DNA from: Marinobacter sp. LV10R510-11A
Lineage (GTDB): Bacteria; Pseudomonadota; Gammaproteobacteria; Pseudomonadales; Oleiphilaceae
Assembly (NCBI RefSeq): GCF_900215155.1
Contig: NZ_LT907980.1
Location: 2,294,001-2,358,000 of the forward strand
Direction: 5' to 3'
DNA: 64,000 nt
Positions 52,835-63,072 of this stretch are shown piece after piece (position 1 is the first letter of the stretch; each line of letters begins with the position of its first letter). The position numbers and the translations under genes are program-made. The notes under the pieces are model-generated. The model saw nothing but the letters and a program-made list of their open reading frames with translations, was not told the DNA's origin and searched no databases.

Positions 52835-55411
52835 TCAGGCCTTTTCAAAGACCAGCTTGCTTCCATCCACAGTAGCCCGAATTGTGTCATCAGGAACAAA
52901 GTCACCCTGCAATAGCCTCTGCGCCAGCGGGTTTTCGATCATGCGCTGAATCGCCCGTTTGAGCGGCCGGGCGCCGTATACTGGGTCGTACCCGACTTCC
53001 GCCAGCAAATTCATTGCAGCTTCATCCAGCTCAAGCTTCAGATCCTGCTCCTGTAGCCGCTTATTGAGAATCTCTATCTGGATTTTTGCAATACCGTGAA
53101 TCTGGCTTCCCGCCAGCGGGTGGAACACAACCACTTCATCCACACGGTTAATAAACTCGGGGCGAAAGTGCGTTCCTACTTCCTCCATTACGGCACTTTT
53201 CATGGCCTCGTAATTCTCTTCTCCGACCTTCTGCTGAATAATGCTCGAGCCTAGATTCGACGTCATCACGATAACCGTATTGCGGAAATCGACTGTACGT
53301 CCCTGCCCATCTGTAAGGCGGCCATCATCTAGCACCTGAAGCAATATATTGAATACATCCGGGTGCGCCTTTTCAACTTCGTCCAGCAGCAGCACGGAAT
53401 ATGGGCGACGACGAATGGCTTCCGTAAGGTGCCCGCCCTCTTCGTAGCCCACGTACCCCGGGGGTGCACCTATTAAACGGGCAACGGAGTGTTTCTCCAT
53501 AAACTCAGACATATCGATGCGCACCATGGCCTCTTCGGTATCGAAAAGGAATGCGGCCAGAGCCTTACACAACTCTGTTTTACCAACGCCCGTCGGCCCA
53601 AGGAACAGGAACGAACCGTTAGGCCGATGTGGGTCAGCCAAACCCGATCGGGAACGACGAACGGCGTTCGATACCGCTTCTACAGCCTCGTTCTGGCCAA
53701 TAACGCGATTGTGTAGCTCGTCTTCCATGCGTATCAGTTTGTCGCGCTCACCTTCCAGCATCTTGGATACCGGAATGCCCGTCCACTTCGAAACAACCTC
53801 TGCAATTTCCTCATCCGTAACCCGGTTACGCAGAAGCGTCATTTCCATCATTTCAGCCTGGCCGGCCATATCCAGCTGGCGCGCCAGCTCCGGAATGCGG
53901 CCATACTGCAGCTCGGACATCTTGCCCAGATCGCCTGCCCGGCGGGCGCTTTCCAAATCAATACGGGCCTGCTCGAGCTGACTTTTTACATTCTGAGAAC
54001 CATGCAGTGCGGCTTTCTCAGCATTCCAGACTTCTTCAAGATCGGCATACTCGCGCTCAACGCCCTGTATCACGTCAGACAATTCTTCCAGGCGCTTCTT
54101 CGACGCTGCATCCGTTTCTTTCTTTAATGCCTCGCGTTCAATTTTGAGCTGAATCAGGCGACGCTCCAAACGATCCAGAGGCTCCGGCTTGGAATCCATC
54201 TCCATGCGGATTTGGCTCCCGGCCTCATCCACCAGATCAATGGCTTTATCCGGCAGCTGGCGATCAGCAATATAACGATGAGAGAGCTTGGCCGCCGCGA
54301 TAATCGCGCCATCCGTTATCTCTACGCCGTGGTGAACCTCATAACGTTCTTTCAGGCCGCGCAGGATGGCAATGGTGTCTTCTACGCTCGGCTCGGTCAC
54401 CAGCACCTTCTGGAAACGGCGTTCCAAAGCGCCATCCTTCTCAATATTTTCGCGGTATTCATCCAGAGTGGTCGCACCTACGCAATGAAGCTCACCGCGG
54501 GCCAGTGCTGGCTTCAGCATATTGCCGGCGTCCATAGAGCCTTCAGCTTTACCAGCACCGACCATGGTGTGGATTTCATCGATAAACAGGATGATCTGGC
54601 CTTCCTGTTTTGTTAGTTCATTCAGTACTGCTTTCAGGCGTTCTTCGAACTCGCCCCGGAACTTGGCACCGGCAATCAAGGAACCCATATCCAACGACAA
54701 AACACGCTTATTTTTCAGGCCTTCTGGCACCTCCCCGTTCACAATACGCTGGGCCAACCCTTCCACTATGGCGGTTTTACCCACCCCTGGTTCACCAATC
54801 AGCACCGGGTTGTTCTTGCGACGACGCTGCAAGACCTGAATGGTGCGGCGGATCTCGTCATCACGGCCAATCACCGGGTCGAGCTTGCCAGCCTCCGCCA
54901 GTTTGGTCAGGTCGATGGTGTATTTCGAAAGGGCCTGTCGGTTTTCCTCAGCGCCTGCATCATCCACGGCTTCACCTCCACGTACAGAATCAATCGCCTT
55001 TTCCAACGCCGCTTTATCCACGCCCTGCTCGCGCAGCACACGGCCGAGCGTGCCACGGTCTTCCAGAGCAGCCAGCAGCAGCAACTCGCTAGAAACAAAC
55101 TGGTCTTTGCGCTTCTGTGCCAATTTATCGGCAATGTTGAACAGACGCCCCATGTCGTTGGACATAGAAACATCACCCGCGCTGCCACTTACTTCCGGTA
55201 GGTTCTCGATTTCCTGCGCGACGGCCTGGCGCACACGACCTGGCTCAGCGCCGGCTTGCTTGATGAGCAGCTTGATGGAGCTGCCTTGCTGGTCAAGCAT
55301 GGCCTGCATAAGGTGCAGCGGCTCAATAAAGTTATGATCTTTGCCCACCGCTAGTGACTGCGCATCGGACAGTGCAGTTTGCAAAAGGCTGGTGAGTTTA
55401 TCGATTCTCAT
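52835..55411 (-). CDS. clpB: ATP-dependent disaggregase ClpB
   Basis: A protein of 858 residues, full length. The order is an N-terminal Clp repeat domain ([34 protein letters not shown]), the first AAA+ domain with GEPGVGKT near residue 205, the coiled-coil middle domain (about 410-525), and the second AAA+ domain with GPTGVGKT near residue 606. With DnaK it rescues aggregated proteins after heat shock. The ATG at 55411 follows GGGGAAAC; the longer frame to 55477 does not match. A heat-shock-type promoter lies upstream. Confidence 0.98.
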   Translation of the reverse strand: MRIDKLTSLLQTALSDAQSLAVGKDHNFIEPLHLMQAMLDQQGSSIKLLIKQAGAEPGRVRQAVAQEIENLPEVSGSAGDVSMSNDMGRLFNIADKLAQKRKDQFVSSELLLLAALEDRGTLGRVLREQGVDKAALEKAIDSVRGGEAVDDAGAEENRQALSKYTIDLTKLAEAGKLDPVIGRDDEIRRTIQVLQRRRKNNPVLIGEPGVGKTAIVEGLAQRIVNGEVPEGLKNKRVLSLDMGSLIAGAKFRGEFEERLKAVLNELTKQEGQIILFIDEIHTMVGAGKAEGSMDAGNMLKPALARGELHCVGATTLDEYRENIEKDGALERRFQKVLVTEPSVEDTIAILRGLKERYEVHHGVEITDGAIIAAAKLSHRYIADRQLPDKAIDLVDEAGSQIRMEMDSKPEPLDRLERRLIQLKIEREALKKETDAASKKRLEELSDVIQGVEREYADLEEVWNAEKAALHGSQNVKSQLEQARIDLESARRAGDLGKMSELQYGRIPELARQLDMAGQAEMMEMTLLRNRVTDEEIAEVVSKWTGIPVSKMLEGERDKLIRMEDELHNRVIGQNEAVEAVSNAVRRSRSGLADPHRPNGSFLFLGPTGVGKTELCKALAAFLFDTEEAMVRIDMSEFMEKHSVARLIGAPPGYVGYEEGGHLTEAIRRRPYSVLLLDEVEKAHPDVFNILLQVLDDGRLTDGQGRTVDFRNTVIVMTSNLGSSIIQQKVGEENYEAMKSAVMEEVGTHFRPEFINRVDEVVVFHPLAGSQIHGIAKIQIEILNKRLQEQDLKLELDEAAMNLLAEVGYDPVYGARPLKRAIQRMIENPLAQRLLQGDFVPDDTIRATVDGSKLVFEKA

Positions 55412-55480
55412 GGATTTGTTTCCCCGATTTGTTCGGTAAATGCGGTCAGTTAGCACACACTCGGTTTGCTTTGACAACTA

Positions 55481-55508
55481 ATGTAGGGGCAATCGGGGAA
55501 ACTTCAAG
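55481..55508 (-). promoter_or_regulatory. Candidate sigma-32 (heat-shock) promoter of clpB
   Basis: On the minus strand CTTGAAG (55502-55508) is followed after 12 bases by CCCCTACAT (55481-55489). This is close to the RpoH pattern CTTGAAA ... CCCCATNT and lies about 70 bases before the start codon. Confidence 0.55.
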
Positions 55509-55546
55509 GTCAACACGGAGAGTAAACGTCAGAAAATTGACAAGGC

Positions 55547-56314
55547 TCAGTTTTTCCAGATAACGGTTGCCATGCGGCCGGTTTGGCCATCGCGGCGATA
55601 GGAATAGAAGCGCTGGCTATCGGTAACCATGCACAAGGCACCGCCGTAAATATTCTTTACGCCTAATTTTTTCAAGCGCTGCCGGGCAAGCAGGTATATA
55701 TCGGCCATATAATGCCCCTCACGAGCGCCCACTGAACTGAAAGCAACTTCGGCTTGCGGGTCTTGCGTCAAAAAAGCCGCTTTAACTTCCGGCCCAACTT
55801 CAAACGCCTGCGGGCCTATTGCCGGCCCAAGCCACGCCATCAACGCATTCCCCGGCAACGCCATACTGGCCACCAGGTTTTCCAGAACCCCGCCACAAAG
55901 GCTGCGCCAGCCGGCATGAGCAGCGGCTACGGTGGTTCCATTGTGATCACAGAGAATCACGGGCAGGCAGTCTGCGGTGAGAATGGTACAGGCCTTACCA
56001 ACTAAACGGGTATAGCTTGCATCTGCCTCCGGAACCGCACGGGCATCTTCTGCGGGCAAATTGACAACCTCAATGCCGTGAACTTGATTCAACCAACCGA
56101 ATGCATCAACTGGAAGACCACAGGCCTCGGCCAATTTTATGCGATTTTCGCGCACATCACTTGGGGCGTCACCCACGTGGTCACCCAGATTCAGGCTCGC
56201 CCACGGGGATTGGCTGACCCCACCCAACCGGGTGGTACACACCGCACGGATGTTCGAGGGAGCAGGCCAATCCGGGCGGATAAGCGACAACCCCGACACG
56301 GCATCAGAGCTCAT
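55547..56314 (-). CDS. pgeF: Peptidoglycan editing factor PgeF (laccase-domain, YfiH family)
   Basis: A protein of 255 residues. Metal-ligand motifs are visible: LNQVHGIEV, ILTADCLPVILCD and AAAHAGWRSL. The family removes wrong (L-Ser-containing) muropeptides in E. coli and also has purine nucleoside activity. The ATG at 56314 lies inside the end of rluD (11-base overlap) with GGAG before it, so the pair is co-translated. clpB follows in the same direction, but has its own promoter. Confidence 0.93.
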   Translation of the reverse strand: MSSDAVSGLSLIRPDWPAPSNIRAVCTTRLGGVSQSPWASLNLGDHVGDAPSDVRENRIKLAEACGLPVDAFGWLNQVHGIEVVNLPAEDARAVPEADASYTRLVGKACTILTADCLPVILCDHNGTTVAAAHAGWRSLCGGVLENLVASMALPGNALMAWLGPAIGPQAFEVGPEVKAAFLTQDPQAEVAFSSVGAREGHYMADIYLLARQRLKKLGVKNIYGGALCMVTDSQRFYSYRRDGQTGRMATVIWKN

Positions 56315-57281
56315 TGCTCTCCAGATCCTGAACATGCTTACGCAACGCTACGAGCAAACCCACGAAATCCTCTGGCAATGGCACCTCCCAGCTCAGGATC
56401 TCGCCGGTTTCTGGGTGCTCCAGTGTGAGTTTGCGCGCATGCAGCGCCTGCCGGTTAAAGGCTGCCAGCACTTCGCGCAGCGCTTCCGTTGTGCCTTTGG
56501 GCAAGCGCAGCCGGCCACCGTAAAGAGGATCACCAACCAACGGGTGCTTTACATGGGCCATATGCACACGGATTTGGTGGGTGCGCCCGCTTTCCAGTAT
56601 GCAGCGCACATGAGTGTGAGCCGCGAAGCGCTCGATCAAACGATAATGGGTGACCGCGGGTTTACCGCTTTTGACCACACCCATTTTTTTGCGCTCATGA
56701 GGGTGGCGACCAATAGGCGCGTCGACGGTGGCGCCCCCCGTAAGCGTGCCAACCACAACTGCCTCATACTCTCGGCCCATGCTGCGGGTTTGTAACTGGT
56801 CAACCAACGAGGTGTGAGCAATCAAGCTACGCGCGACCACCATCACACCGGAGGTGTCTTTATCGAGGCGATGAACAATACCCGCACGGGGCAGGTTCTC
56901 CACCTCCGGAGCATAGTTCAGCACCGCATTTACTAAGGTGCCATCCGCGTGGCCTGCCGCAGGGTGAACAACCAAACCTGCAGGCTTGTTGATAACAAGC
57001 AGGTGTTCATCTTCATAAACGACATCTAGGCTTATCTCTTCTGCCTGCCAGGTCACCTGGGCTTCAGGTTCGGCATCAAGCTCTAGCCGATCACTCAGCA
57101 TCACCTTGTCTTTTGGCCTGCGAGTTTCTCCGTTCACGGTTAACGCACCGCTGCGAATCCAGGATTGCAGCCGCGAGCGCGAGTGCTCGGGCATGAGCTC
57201 AGACACCGCTTGATCCAGCCGCCGGTCACTCAAACTCGGCGGCACATCAAAACTGGCAGTTATTCGGTTTTCAGATGACAT
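56304..57281 (-). CDS. rluD: 23S rRNA pseudouridine(1911/1915/1917) synthase
   Basis: A protein of 325 residues. An N-terminal S4 domain (SDRRLDQAVSELMPEHSRSRLQSWIRSGALTVNG) is followed by the RluA-type catalytic domain with the active Asp in GIVHRLDKDTSGVMVVA. It modifies helix 69 of 23S rRNA. The ATG at 57281 follows GGGGGC. It is divergent from bamD, the arrangement known in enterics and pseudomonads. Confidence 0.96.
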   Translation of the reverse strand: MSSENRITASFDVPPSLSDRRLDQAVSELMPEHSRSRLQSWIRSGALTVNGETRRPKDKVMLSDRLELDAEPEAQVTWQAEEISLDVVYEDEHLLVINKPAGLVVHPAAGHADGTLVNAVLNYAPEVENLPRAGIVHRLDKDTSGVMVVARSLIAHTSLVDQLQTRSMGREYEAVVVGTLTGGATVDAPIGRHPHERKKMGVVKSGKPAVTHYRLIERFAAHTHVRCILESGRTHQIRVHMAHVKHPLVGDPLYGGRLRLPKGTTEALREVLAAFNRQALHARKLTLEHPETGEILSWEVPLPEDFVGLLVALRKHVQDLESNEL

Positions 57282-57304
57282 TAAGCCCCCGGGCCTGTGT
57301 GTGA

Positions 57305-57337
57305 TATAATGACGCACTCGAATTTATCGACATTATA
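57305..57337. promoter_or_regulatory. Divergent -10 boxes between rluD and bamD
   Basis: A perfect TATAAT on the plus strand (57305-57310) points to bamD, and one on the minus strand (57332-57337) points to rluD. Neither has a clear -35 at the right distance. They lie in the 68-base divergent gap. Confidence 0.45.
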
Positions 57338-57349
57338 CGGGATTTCGGC

Positions 57350-58183
57350 ATGAGATCAGGTTTTCGTTTACTGCTACTTTCTGCACTGGCTGTCCTGATC
57401 AGTGCCTGCGCCTCCAACAAGCAGGAGGAAGTGCTACCGGAAAAAACCTATTACGACAATGCGCGACAGGCCATGAACTCCGGCAACTTCAACGAAGCCG
57501 AGCAGAACCTCGATTCCTTGGAAACCTACTATCCGTTCGGGCGTTACGCAGAGCAAGCACAGCTTGATCTTATTTATGCCCGCTACCAAAACTTGGATCT
57601 TGAGGGTTCCAGAGGAGCGGCAGACCGCTTCCTGCGCCTGAACCCCCAAAGCGACCACGCTGATTATGCACTATACATACGAGGGCTCGCTTCCTATAAC
57701 CTGAATATCGGCTTGGCAGCGCGTTATTTCCCAATTGACGTGGCCGCCCGGGATGCAGGGGAGCAGCAACAGGCATTCCGTGATTTCAGCGAACTGCTGA
57801 ATCGTTACCCAGAAAGCGAATACGCGGCCGATGCCCGCCAGCGCATGATTGCCGTACGCAACCGCATGGCGGAACTGGAGCTTCATGCCGCTCGCTATTA
57901 CATCAAGCGCGAAGCCTATGTAGCAGCCAATAACCGGGCGCGCTACATCGCAGAAAACTACCCCACCTCACCGGCCGTTGAAGAGGCGCTGATTATTCTG
58001 GCGGAGACCTTTGACTTTCTGAAGCTCAAAAAAGGCTCTCAGGATGCAGTGGCCCTGTTGCGCCAGAACTTCCCGAAGAGCGATGCGTTCAACAGCGATG
58101 GCGAGTTTGAGGCCAACCTGCTGCGGCGTGAGAACCGCTCACTCTCCAGCGTAGTTACCTTCGGGCTTATGAGCGACGAGTAA
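57350..58183 (+). CDS. bamD: Outer membrane protein assembly factor BamD
   Basis: A lipoprotein of 277 residues. The signal peptide ends at Cys20 (LAVLISAC). Five TPR-like repeats follow, starting YYDNARQAMNSGNFNEAEQNLDSLETYYPFGRYAEQAQLDLIYARY, as in BamD. It is essential with BamA for folding beta-barrel proteins into the outer membrane. It converges on nadE with 11 bases between stops. Confidence 0.97.
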   Translation: MRSGFRLLLLSALAVLISACASNKQEEVLPEKTYYDNARQAMNSGNFNEAEQNLDSLETYYPFGRYAEQAQLDLIYARYQNLDLEGSRGAADRFLRLNPQSDHADYALYIRGLASYNLNIGLAARYFPIDVAARDAGEQQQAFRDFSELLNRYPESEYAADARQRMIAVRNRMAELELHAARYYIKREAYVAANNRARYIAENYPTSPAVEEALIILAETFDFLKLKKGSQDAVALLRQNFPKSDAFNSDGEFEANLLRRENRSLSSVVTFGLMSDE

Positions 58184-58194
58184 GCCAAAATCTG

Positions 58195-59859
58195 CTACTT
58201 GCCGCTCTTCCAGCCACTGGTAATGGGATAGCGGCGATCCTTGCCAAAACCACGCTCGGTAATGCGCACGCCTATAGGCGCTTGCCGGCGCTTATATTCG
58301 TTGATATCCACCAGACGAATCACACGTTTAACGTCTGCTTCATCAAAACCCTTCGCAACAATCGCATCCGCGCTAAAATCCTGCTCTACGTAAAGGCTAA
58401 GAATCTGATCCAGCACGTCATAGCCGGGGAGGCTATCTTCATCTTTTTGGTCTGGAGCCAACTCCGCTGACGGTGGGCGCGTAATCACCCGCTCAGGGAT
58501 CACCGGCGACAATGAATTACGGTACCAAGCCAAGCGAAACACCCGCGTTTTCGAAACATCCTTCAGCACATCAAAACCACCAGCCATGTCGCCATACAAC
58601 GTGGAATACCCCACAGCCACTTCGCTTTTATTGCCGGTGGTAAGCACTAACGAGCCAAACTTGTTGGAAAGCGACATAAGCAAAACACCACGAATACGGG
58701 CCTGCAGGTTCTGCTCGGTGGTATCGAGGGTTGTGCCTTCAAACGGTGCGGCGAGGGTTGCCATGAACGACTCATACATGGGTTCTATGGAATACACATC
58801 GTACTGAACTCCCATAGCTGCAGCCTGGGCCTCTGCATCTTCTAGGCTGATACCCTGGGTATACCTGAACGGCATCATCACCGCGCGAACCCGCTCCGGC
58901 CCCAGCGCATCCGCCGCCACAGCCAAGGTGACGGCAGAATCAATACCACCAGAAAGCCCAAGCACCACAGATTTGAACCCGTTTTTATTTACATAATCGC
59001 GAACACCGGTAACAAGCGCGCTGTAAATGCTCGCCTCCAGCGCCGGCTCCTCTGGCAGTGACTGGGAGGCTGGTTGGCAATGGGAGTCACACAGAAACTC
59101 TACCGGGAACAGTCCATCTACGAACTGCGGCGCTTCTACAGCAAGGGAGCCAGTAGCGTCGAAAACCATAGAGCCACCGTCAAATACCAGCTCATCCTGG
59201 GCTCCCACTAGATTGGCGTAGACAATGCTCACTTGGTTCTCACGGGATTTTCGCTCAAGCAGCGCCTTTCTCCGTGCTTGTTTATGGATATCATAAGGCG
59301 ACGCGTTCAGATTAATGATCAAGCGTGCACCTAGCGCCACAGAATCCTCAACCGGGCCATCTTCCCAAATATCTTCACAAACCATGAGGCCCACCGGTAC
59401 GCCACAGATTTCGACTACTACCGCATCCGCACCATCGGCAAAATAACGTTTCTCGTCAAACACTTGGTAATTAGGTGGAAACCGCTTGAAGTAGCGGCCG
59501 GTAATTTTACCGCTTTCAATCACTATCGCCGCGTTATATAGCAAGCCATCACGTCGAACAGGCGCACCGATAACGATCGCCGCATCAAGATGAGCAGCTT
59601 GCAGTTGCTCCAGCGCCTCATCTACCCTGATGTCCATACTGGGGCGCAGTAACAAGTCTTCCGGCGGATACCCGGTAATGCAAAGCTCGGGGAACACAAC
59701 AATATCTGCTTTGTGATCGGAGTAGGCACGCTTCGCCGCTTCTATAACTCGATCAGTATTGCCGGGAATATCCCCCACAAGAAAATCCAACTGCGCCATC
59801 ACAACCCGTAACGTGCGGGGTGATGTACTGGAAAGCGGAGTGCTCCCGGGAACAGACAT
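58195..59859 (-). CDS. nadE: NAD+ synthase, glutamine-hydrolysing
   Basis: A protein of 554 residues with two domains. The N-terminal carbon-nitrogen hydrolase part has the triad Glu58, Lys125 and Cys161 (FPELCITGYPPEDLL, FKRFPPNYQVFDEKRYF, MVCEDIW) and releases ammonia from glutamine. The C-terminal synthetase has the ATP loop SGGIDS (303-308) and amidates nicotinate adenine dinucleotide to NAD. The ATG at 59859 follows CAGGAG. In P. aeruginosa, bamD and pilS are adjacent as I recall, so nadE looks inserted here. It is read against both neighbours. Confidence 0.96.
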   Translation of the reverse strand: MSVPGSTPLSSTSPRTLRVVMAQLDFLVGDIPGNTDRVIEAAKRAYSDHKADIVVFPELCITGYPPEDLLLRPSMDIRVDEALEQLQAAHLDAAIVIGAPVRRDGLLYNAAIVIESGKITGRYFKRFPPNYQVFDEKRYFADGADAVVVEICGVPVGLMVCEDIWEDGPVEDSVALGARLIINLNASPYDIHKQARRKALLERKSRENQVSIVYANLVGAQDELVFDGGSMVFDATGSLAVEAPQFVDGLFPVEFLCDSHCQPASQSLPEEPALEASIYSALVTGVRDYVNKNGFKSVVLGLSGGIDSAVTLAVAADALGPERVRAVMMPFRYTQGISLEDAEAQAAAMGVQYDVYSIEPMYESFMATLAAPFEGTTLDTTEQNLQARIRGVLLMSLSNKFGSLVLTTGNKSEVAVGYSTLYGDMAGGFDVLKDVSKTRVFRLAWYRNSLSPVIPERVITRPPSAELAPDQKDEDSLPGYDVLDQILSLYVEQDFSADAIVAKGFDEADVKRVIRLVDINEYKRRQAPIGVRITERGFGKDRRYPITSGWKSGK

Positions 59860-59952
59860 AGCTAGGCTCCTGTAACTGATTGCCACGAAAAGGCTATTAT
59901 AACCCCGCACAGACTTTGATTTCTTCCGCTCAACAACGGATTTCTGAAAACC

Positions 59953-61593
59953 ATGGCGACAGATACGGTATCAGCAGTCAGTACCGGCAAAAAAACATCC
60001 GGCTTACAACAGGCCAAGTTGTTCCGCATCTACAACTACTACCGGCTTGTCATCAGCCTGATGCTGGTGGCTCTGTTATTTGTTGATCCGGTGAATTTTG
60101 ACACCCGCTTCCGGCTCTTGGACTACTACCAGTTTGGCGTAGTGGGCTACCTAGCTCTGAACAGCTTTGTTGCTCTCATTATGTTGGCAGGCTTTCAGCC
60201 TGGGACGCGGCACGTCACCCTCTCAATTCTGCTGGACATTCTGATCATGCACGGGTTGCTGTTTACCAGCACCGGCATCACCAACGGGCTGGCCAACCTT
60301 GTTATTATTTCCGTTGCGGCGGGTAATATTCTTAACCCTAGCCGCATGGGTACGTTCTATGCAGCACTCGCCGCCATCTGCTCACTCAGCATTTCCGGCT
60401 GGGCTGTACTAACCCTCAATGCCCATGGCGATGATATCGTGCGTGCCGGTTCGCTCGGCATTCTGTACTTTGCAGCTGCATTTATCTTGCAGAACATTTC
60501 CCGGCGAATGATGCGCAGTGATGCGCTCGCCACCAGCCGGGCGCAAAGCATCGCGGAGCTGGAGCAAATCAACCAGCAAATTATCCAGCGCATGCGCACC
60601 GGCATTCTGGTGCTCGACCGATATGGCCAGGTGCGCCTGGCGAACGCTGCAGCCGAGGAACTGCTGTTTGGCACATCAACAGACAGAGATAAACCAGCAA
60701 CCCGATCCCGAACCCTCCCCCAACCCCTGAAATTGGGGCTGGAGGCCTGGCTGAATAATCCTGAAATGCGCACAGAGCCGTTTCAACCGGCCCCCACCTC
60801 TCCACTGCTGCAAGCTAACTTTACCCAACTTGACCAAGAGCGCGGCGACCAGATTCTGGTGTTTATCGAGGATATGAGCAAAGTGACCCAGCAGGCCCAG
60901 CAAATGAAACTGGCCTCCCTGGGGCGACTGACTGCCGGCATCGCCCACGAAATACGCAATCCGCTTGGGGCTATAAGCCATGCGGCTCAACTAATGGAAG
61001 AGTCACCTCACATTGATGCCAGTGACCTACAGATGCTGGACATCATCCGACGCCAATCCCGTCGTGTGAACGGGATTATAGAGAATGTGCTCAGCCTTTC
61101 CCGGCGCGAGCAGGCCAATGCCGACCGGGTTGATTTAGCCGGCTGGCTGAAAGAGTTCCGGGCCGATTTCCTCCAAACTCAGGAAACAACCAGCCCCCCC
61201 ACCAACGTGATTTTGAAAATCGCATCCAAGGTGCCAGAGGGCCGATTTGATAAAAGCCAAGTTGAACAGGTGCTGGTAAACCTGTGTGACAATGGGTTGC
61301 GTTATAGCCAGCAGCAGTCTGGCGAACGCAAAATCGAACTGCGTGCAGGTGCCACCGCCGATGGCGAACGCGCTTATGTGGATGTGAGGGATTTCGGCCC
61401 CGGAGTCGCCACAGGCACCAGCCACTCAATTTTTGAGCCGTTTTACACCACCGACAAGGGCGGCACCGGCCTCGGGCTTTATCTGGCAAGGGAACTGTGC
61501 GAGGCTAATCAAGCTCACCTATCCTTGGTGCAAGACGACCAACTTGGCTGCTGCTTTCGCATTACCTTTGCCCACCCAGGGCGAATGATCTGA
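59953..61593 (+). CDS. pilS: Sensor histidine kinase PilS
   Basis: A protein of 546 residues. Six or so membrane segments (about 25-190) are followed by a PAS-like region (about 205-310), then a histidine kinase core: H-box AGIAHEIRNPLGAISHAAQL with His332, N-box VLVNLCDNGLRYS, and G-boxes DFGPGV and GTGLGLYLAREL. In Pseudomonas, PilS senses pilin in the membrane and controls PilR phosphorylation. One base separates it from pilR. Confidence 0.94.
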   Translation: MATDTVSAVSTGKKTSGLQQAKLFRIYNYYRLVISLMLVALLFVDPVNFDTRFRLLDYYQFGVVGYLALNSFVALIMLAGFQPGTRHVTLSILLDILIMHGLLFTSTGITNGLANLVIISVAAGNILNPSRMGTFYAALAAICSLSISGWAVLTLNAHGDDIVRAGSLGILYFAAAFILQNISRRMMRSDALATSRAQSIAELEQINQQIIQRMRTGILVLDRYGQVRLANAAAEELLFGTSTDRDKPATRSRTLPQPLKLGLEAWLNNPEMRTEPFQPAPTSPLLQANFTQLDQERGDQILVFIEDMSKVTQQAQQMKLASLGRLTAGIAHEIRNPLGAISHAAQLMEESPHIDASDLQMLDIIRRQSRRVNGIIENVLSLSRREQANADRVDLAGWLKEFRADFLQTQETTSPPTNVILKIASKVPEGRFDKSQVEQVLVNLCDNGLRYSQQQSGERKIELRAGATADGERAYVDVRDFGPGVATGTSHSIFEPFYTTDKGGTGLGLYLARELCEANQAHLSLVQDDQLGCCFRITFAHPGRMI

Positions 61594-61594
61594 C

Positions 61595-62989
61595 ATGGAC
61601 CCACACAACAAGATGACCACTCCCACAGCGCTGATTGTTGATGATGAACCGGATATCCGGGATCTTCTTGAGATCACCCTTACCCGTATGGGTATTAAAA
61701 CCCTGACAGCTCCAGACCTTACCAGCGCACTCAAACTGCTGGAAACCCATACGCCTCAACTCTGCCTAACGGACATGAACCTGCCAGATGGCAGCGGTAT
61801 CGAGCTGGTGCAATGGATTCAGAAACACCGGCCAGCCACCCCTATTGCCGTTATTACCGCGTACGGCAGCATGGATACGGCAATTGAATCACTGAAAGCC
61901 GGCGCGTTTGATTTTGTTTCCAAACCGGTGGAGCTCACCAGGCTTAGAGACCTGGTAAGCAGCGCATTGAGGCTCTCGGAACCCGGCCCCGTCACAGACG
62001 ATGAAACTGACGAGCCTGGCCTCCTCCTCGGCAACTCAATACAAATCAAAAAACTACGCAACCAAACCCGCAAACTCGCCAGAAGCCAAGCGCCGGTCTT
62101 TATCAGCGGTGAATCCGGAAGCGGAAAAGAGTTGGTAGCTAGGATGATTCACCTGCAGGGCCCCCGCAGTGACGGGCCCTTTATTGCCGTTAACTGTGGC
62201 GCTATACCTTCAGAATTGATGGAGAGTGAATTTTTCGGCCACAAAAAAGGCAGCTTTACAGGGGCAGTGGAAAACAAGGATGGTCTATTCCGCTCCGCCA
62301 ACGGCGGCACTCTGTTTCTGGATGAAGTCGCCGACCTGCCCCTAGCCATGCAGGTAAAACTGCTGCGGGCTATTCAGGAAAAAGCAGTACGACCCGTAGG
62401 CGACACCAAAGAACTACCTGTCGACATACGATTGCTGAGCGCCACCCACAGTAATCTCGCTGAACTGGTTCAGGGTGGAAGCTTCCGACAGGATCTGTTT
62501 TACCGAATTAACGTGATCGAACTGGCTGTACCTCCCTTACGGGATCGCACCGATGATATTGCGCTTCTCGCCAACCACATACTGGAACGGATAGCCCGAG
62601 AGTATGAATGCGACCCAGCGACACTCACCCAGGATGCCGTCGATCGGTTAAAAGAGCATCACTTCCCGGGGAATGTGCGGGAGCTGGAAAACATTCTTGA
62701 ACGTGCTTTTACTCTGTGTGATGCAGAGCAAATTAGCGCTACAGACCTGCATCTTGGCAATGGTTTGGAGGGGTCAGGTAGTGCCAGCGGTAGCGCGATT
62801 TCCGATGCCTGCCCGTCGCTGGTGCCTGAGGGTGATATTGACCTTGAGGGTTATTTGGAATCTATCGAGCGGCAGGCTATTGAGAAGGCGCTGGAAGCGA
62901 CCCGCTGGAACAAAACGGCTGCGGCGAAGAAGTTGGGGATTAGTTTTCGGGCTTTGCGGTATCGGTTGAAGAAGTTGGGGATGGAGTGA
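61595..62989 (+). CDS. pilR: Sigma-54-dependent response regulator PilR
   Basis: A protein of 464 residues. The receiver domain has the phosphoacceptor Asp60 (LCLTDMNLPDGSG); the AAA+ domain has GESGSGKE and the sigma-54 contact loop GSFTGA, with FLDEVADLP as Walker B; and the C-terminus has a Fis-type helix-turn-helix (NKTAAAKKLGISFRALRYRLKKLG). In Pseudomonas it turns on pilA transcription. No sigma-54 site of correct spacing is seen next to it here. A low-GC hairpin (AGTTTCAA/TTGAAACT, 62990-63010) follows the stop. Confidence 0.95.
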   Translation: MDPHNKMTTPTALIVDDEPDIRDLLEITLTRMGIKTLTAPDLTSALKLLETHTPQLCLTDMNLPDGSGIELVQWIQKHRPATPIAVITAYGSMDTAIESLKAGAFDFVSKPVELTRLRDLVSSALRLSEPGPVTDDETDEPGLLLGNSIQIKKLRNQTRKLARSQAPVFISGESGSGKELVARMIHLQGPRSDGPFIAVNCGAIPSELMESEFFGHKKGSFTGAVENKDGLFRSANGGTLFLDEVADLPLAMQVKLLRAIQEKAVRPVGDTKELPVDIRLLSATHSNLAELVQGGSFRQDLFYRINVIELAVPPLRDRTDDIALLANHILERIAREYECDPATLTQDAVDRLKEHHFPGNVRELENILERAFTLCDAEQISATDLHLGNGLEGSGSASGSAISDACPSLVPEGDIDLEGYLESIERQAIEKALEATRWNKTAAAKKLGISFRALRYRLKKLGME

Positions 62990-63072
62990 GTTTCAAGGTA
63001 TTTTGAAACTATAATGGCAGCGATACGCAGGATGCGGTCGTTATATAACGGTTTATACAAGGATGTTGAGAA

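Noticed and set aside
63016-63031. A possible sigma-54 promoter (GGC..GC) before the fimT-like gene, attractive because pilR is next door
   Set aside because: The GG and GC elements are 11 bases apart instead of the required 12, and the sequence around them does not match TGGCAC-N5-TTGC.
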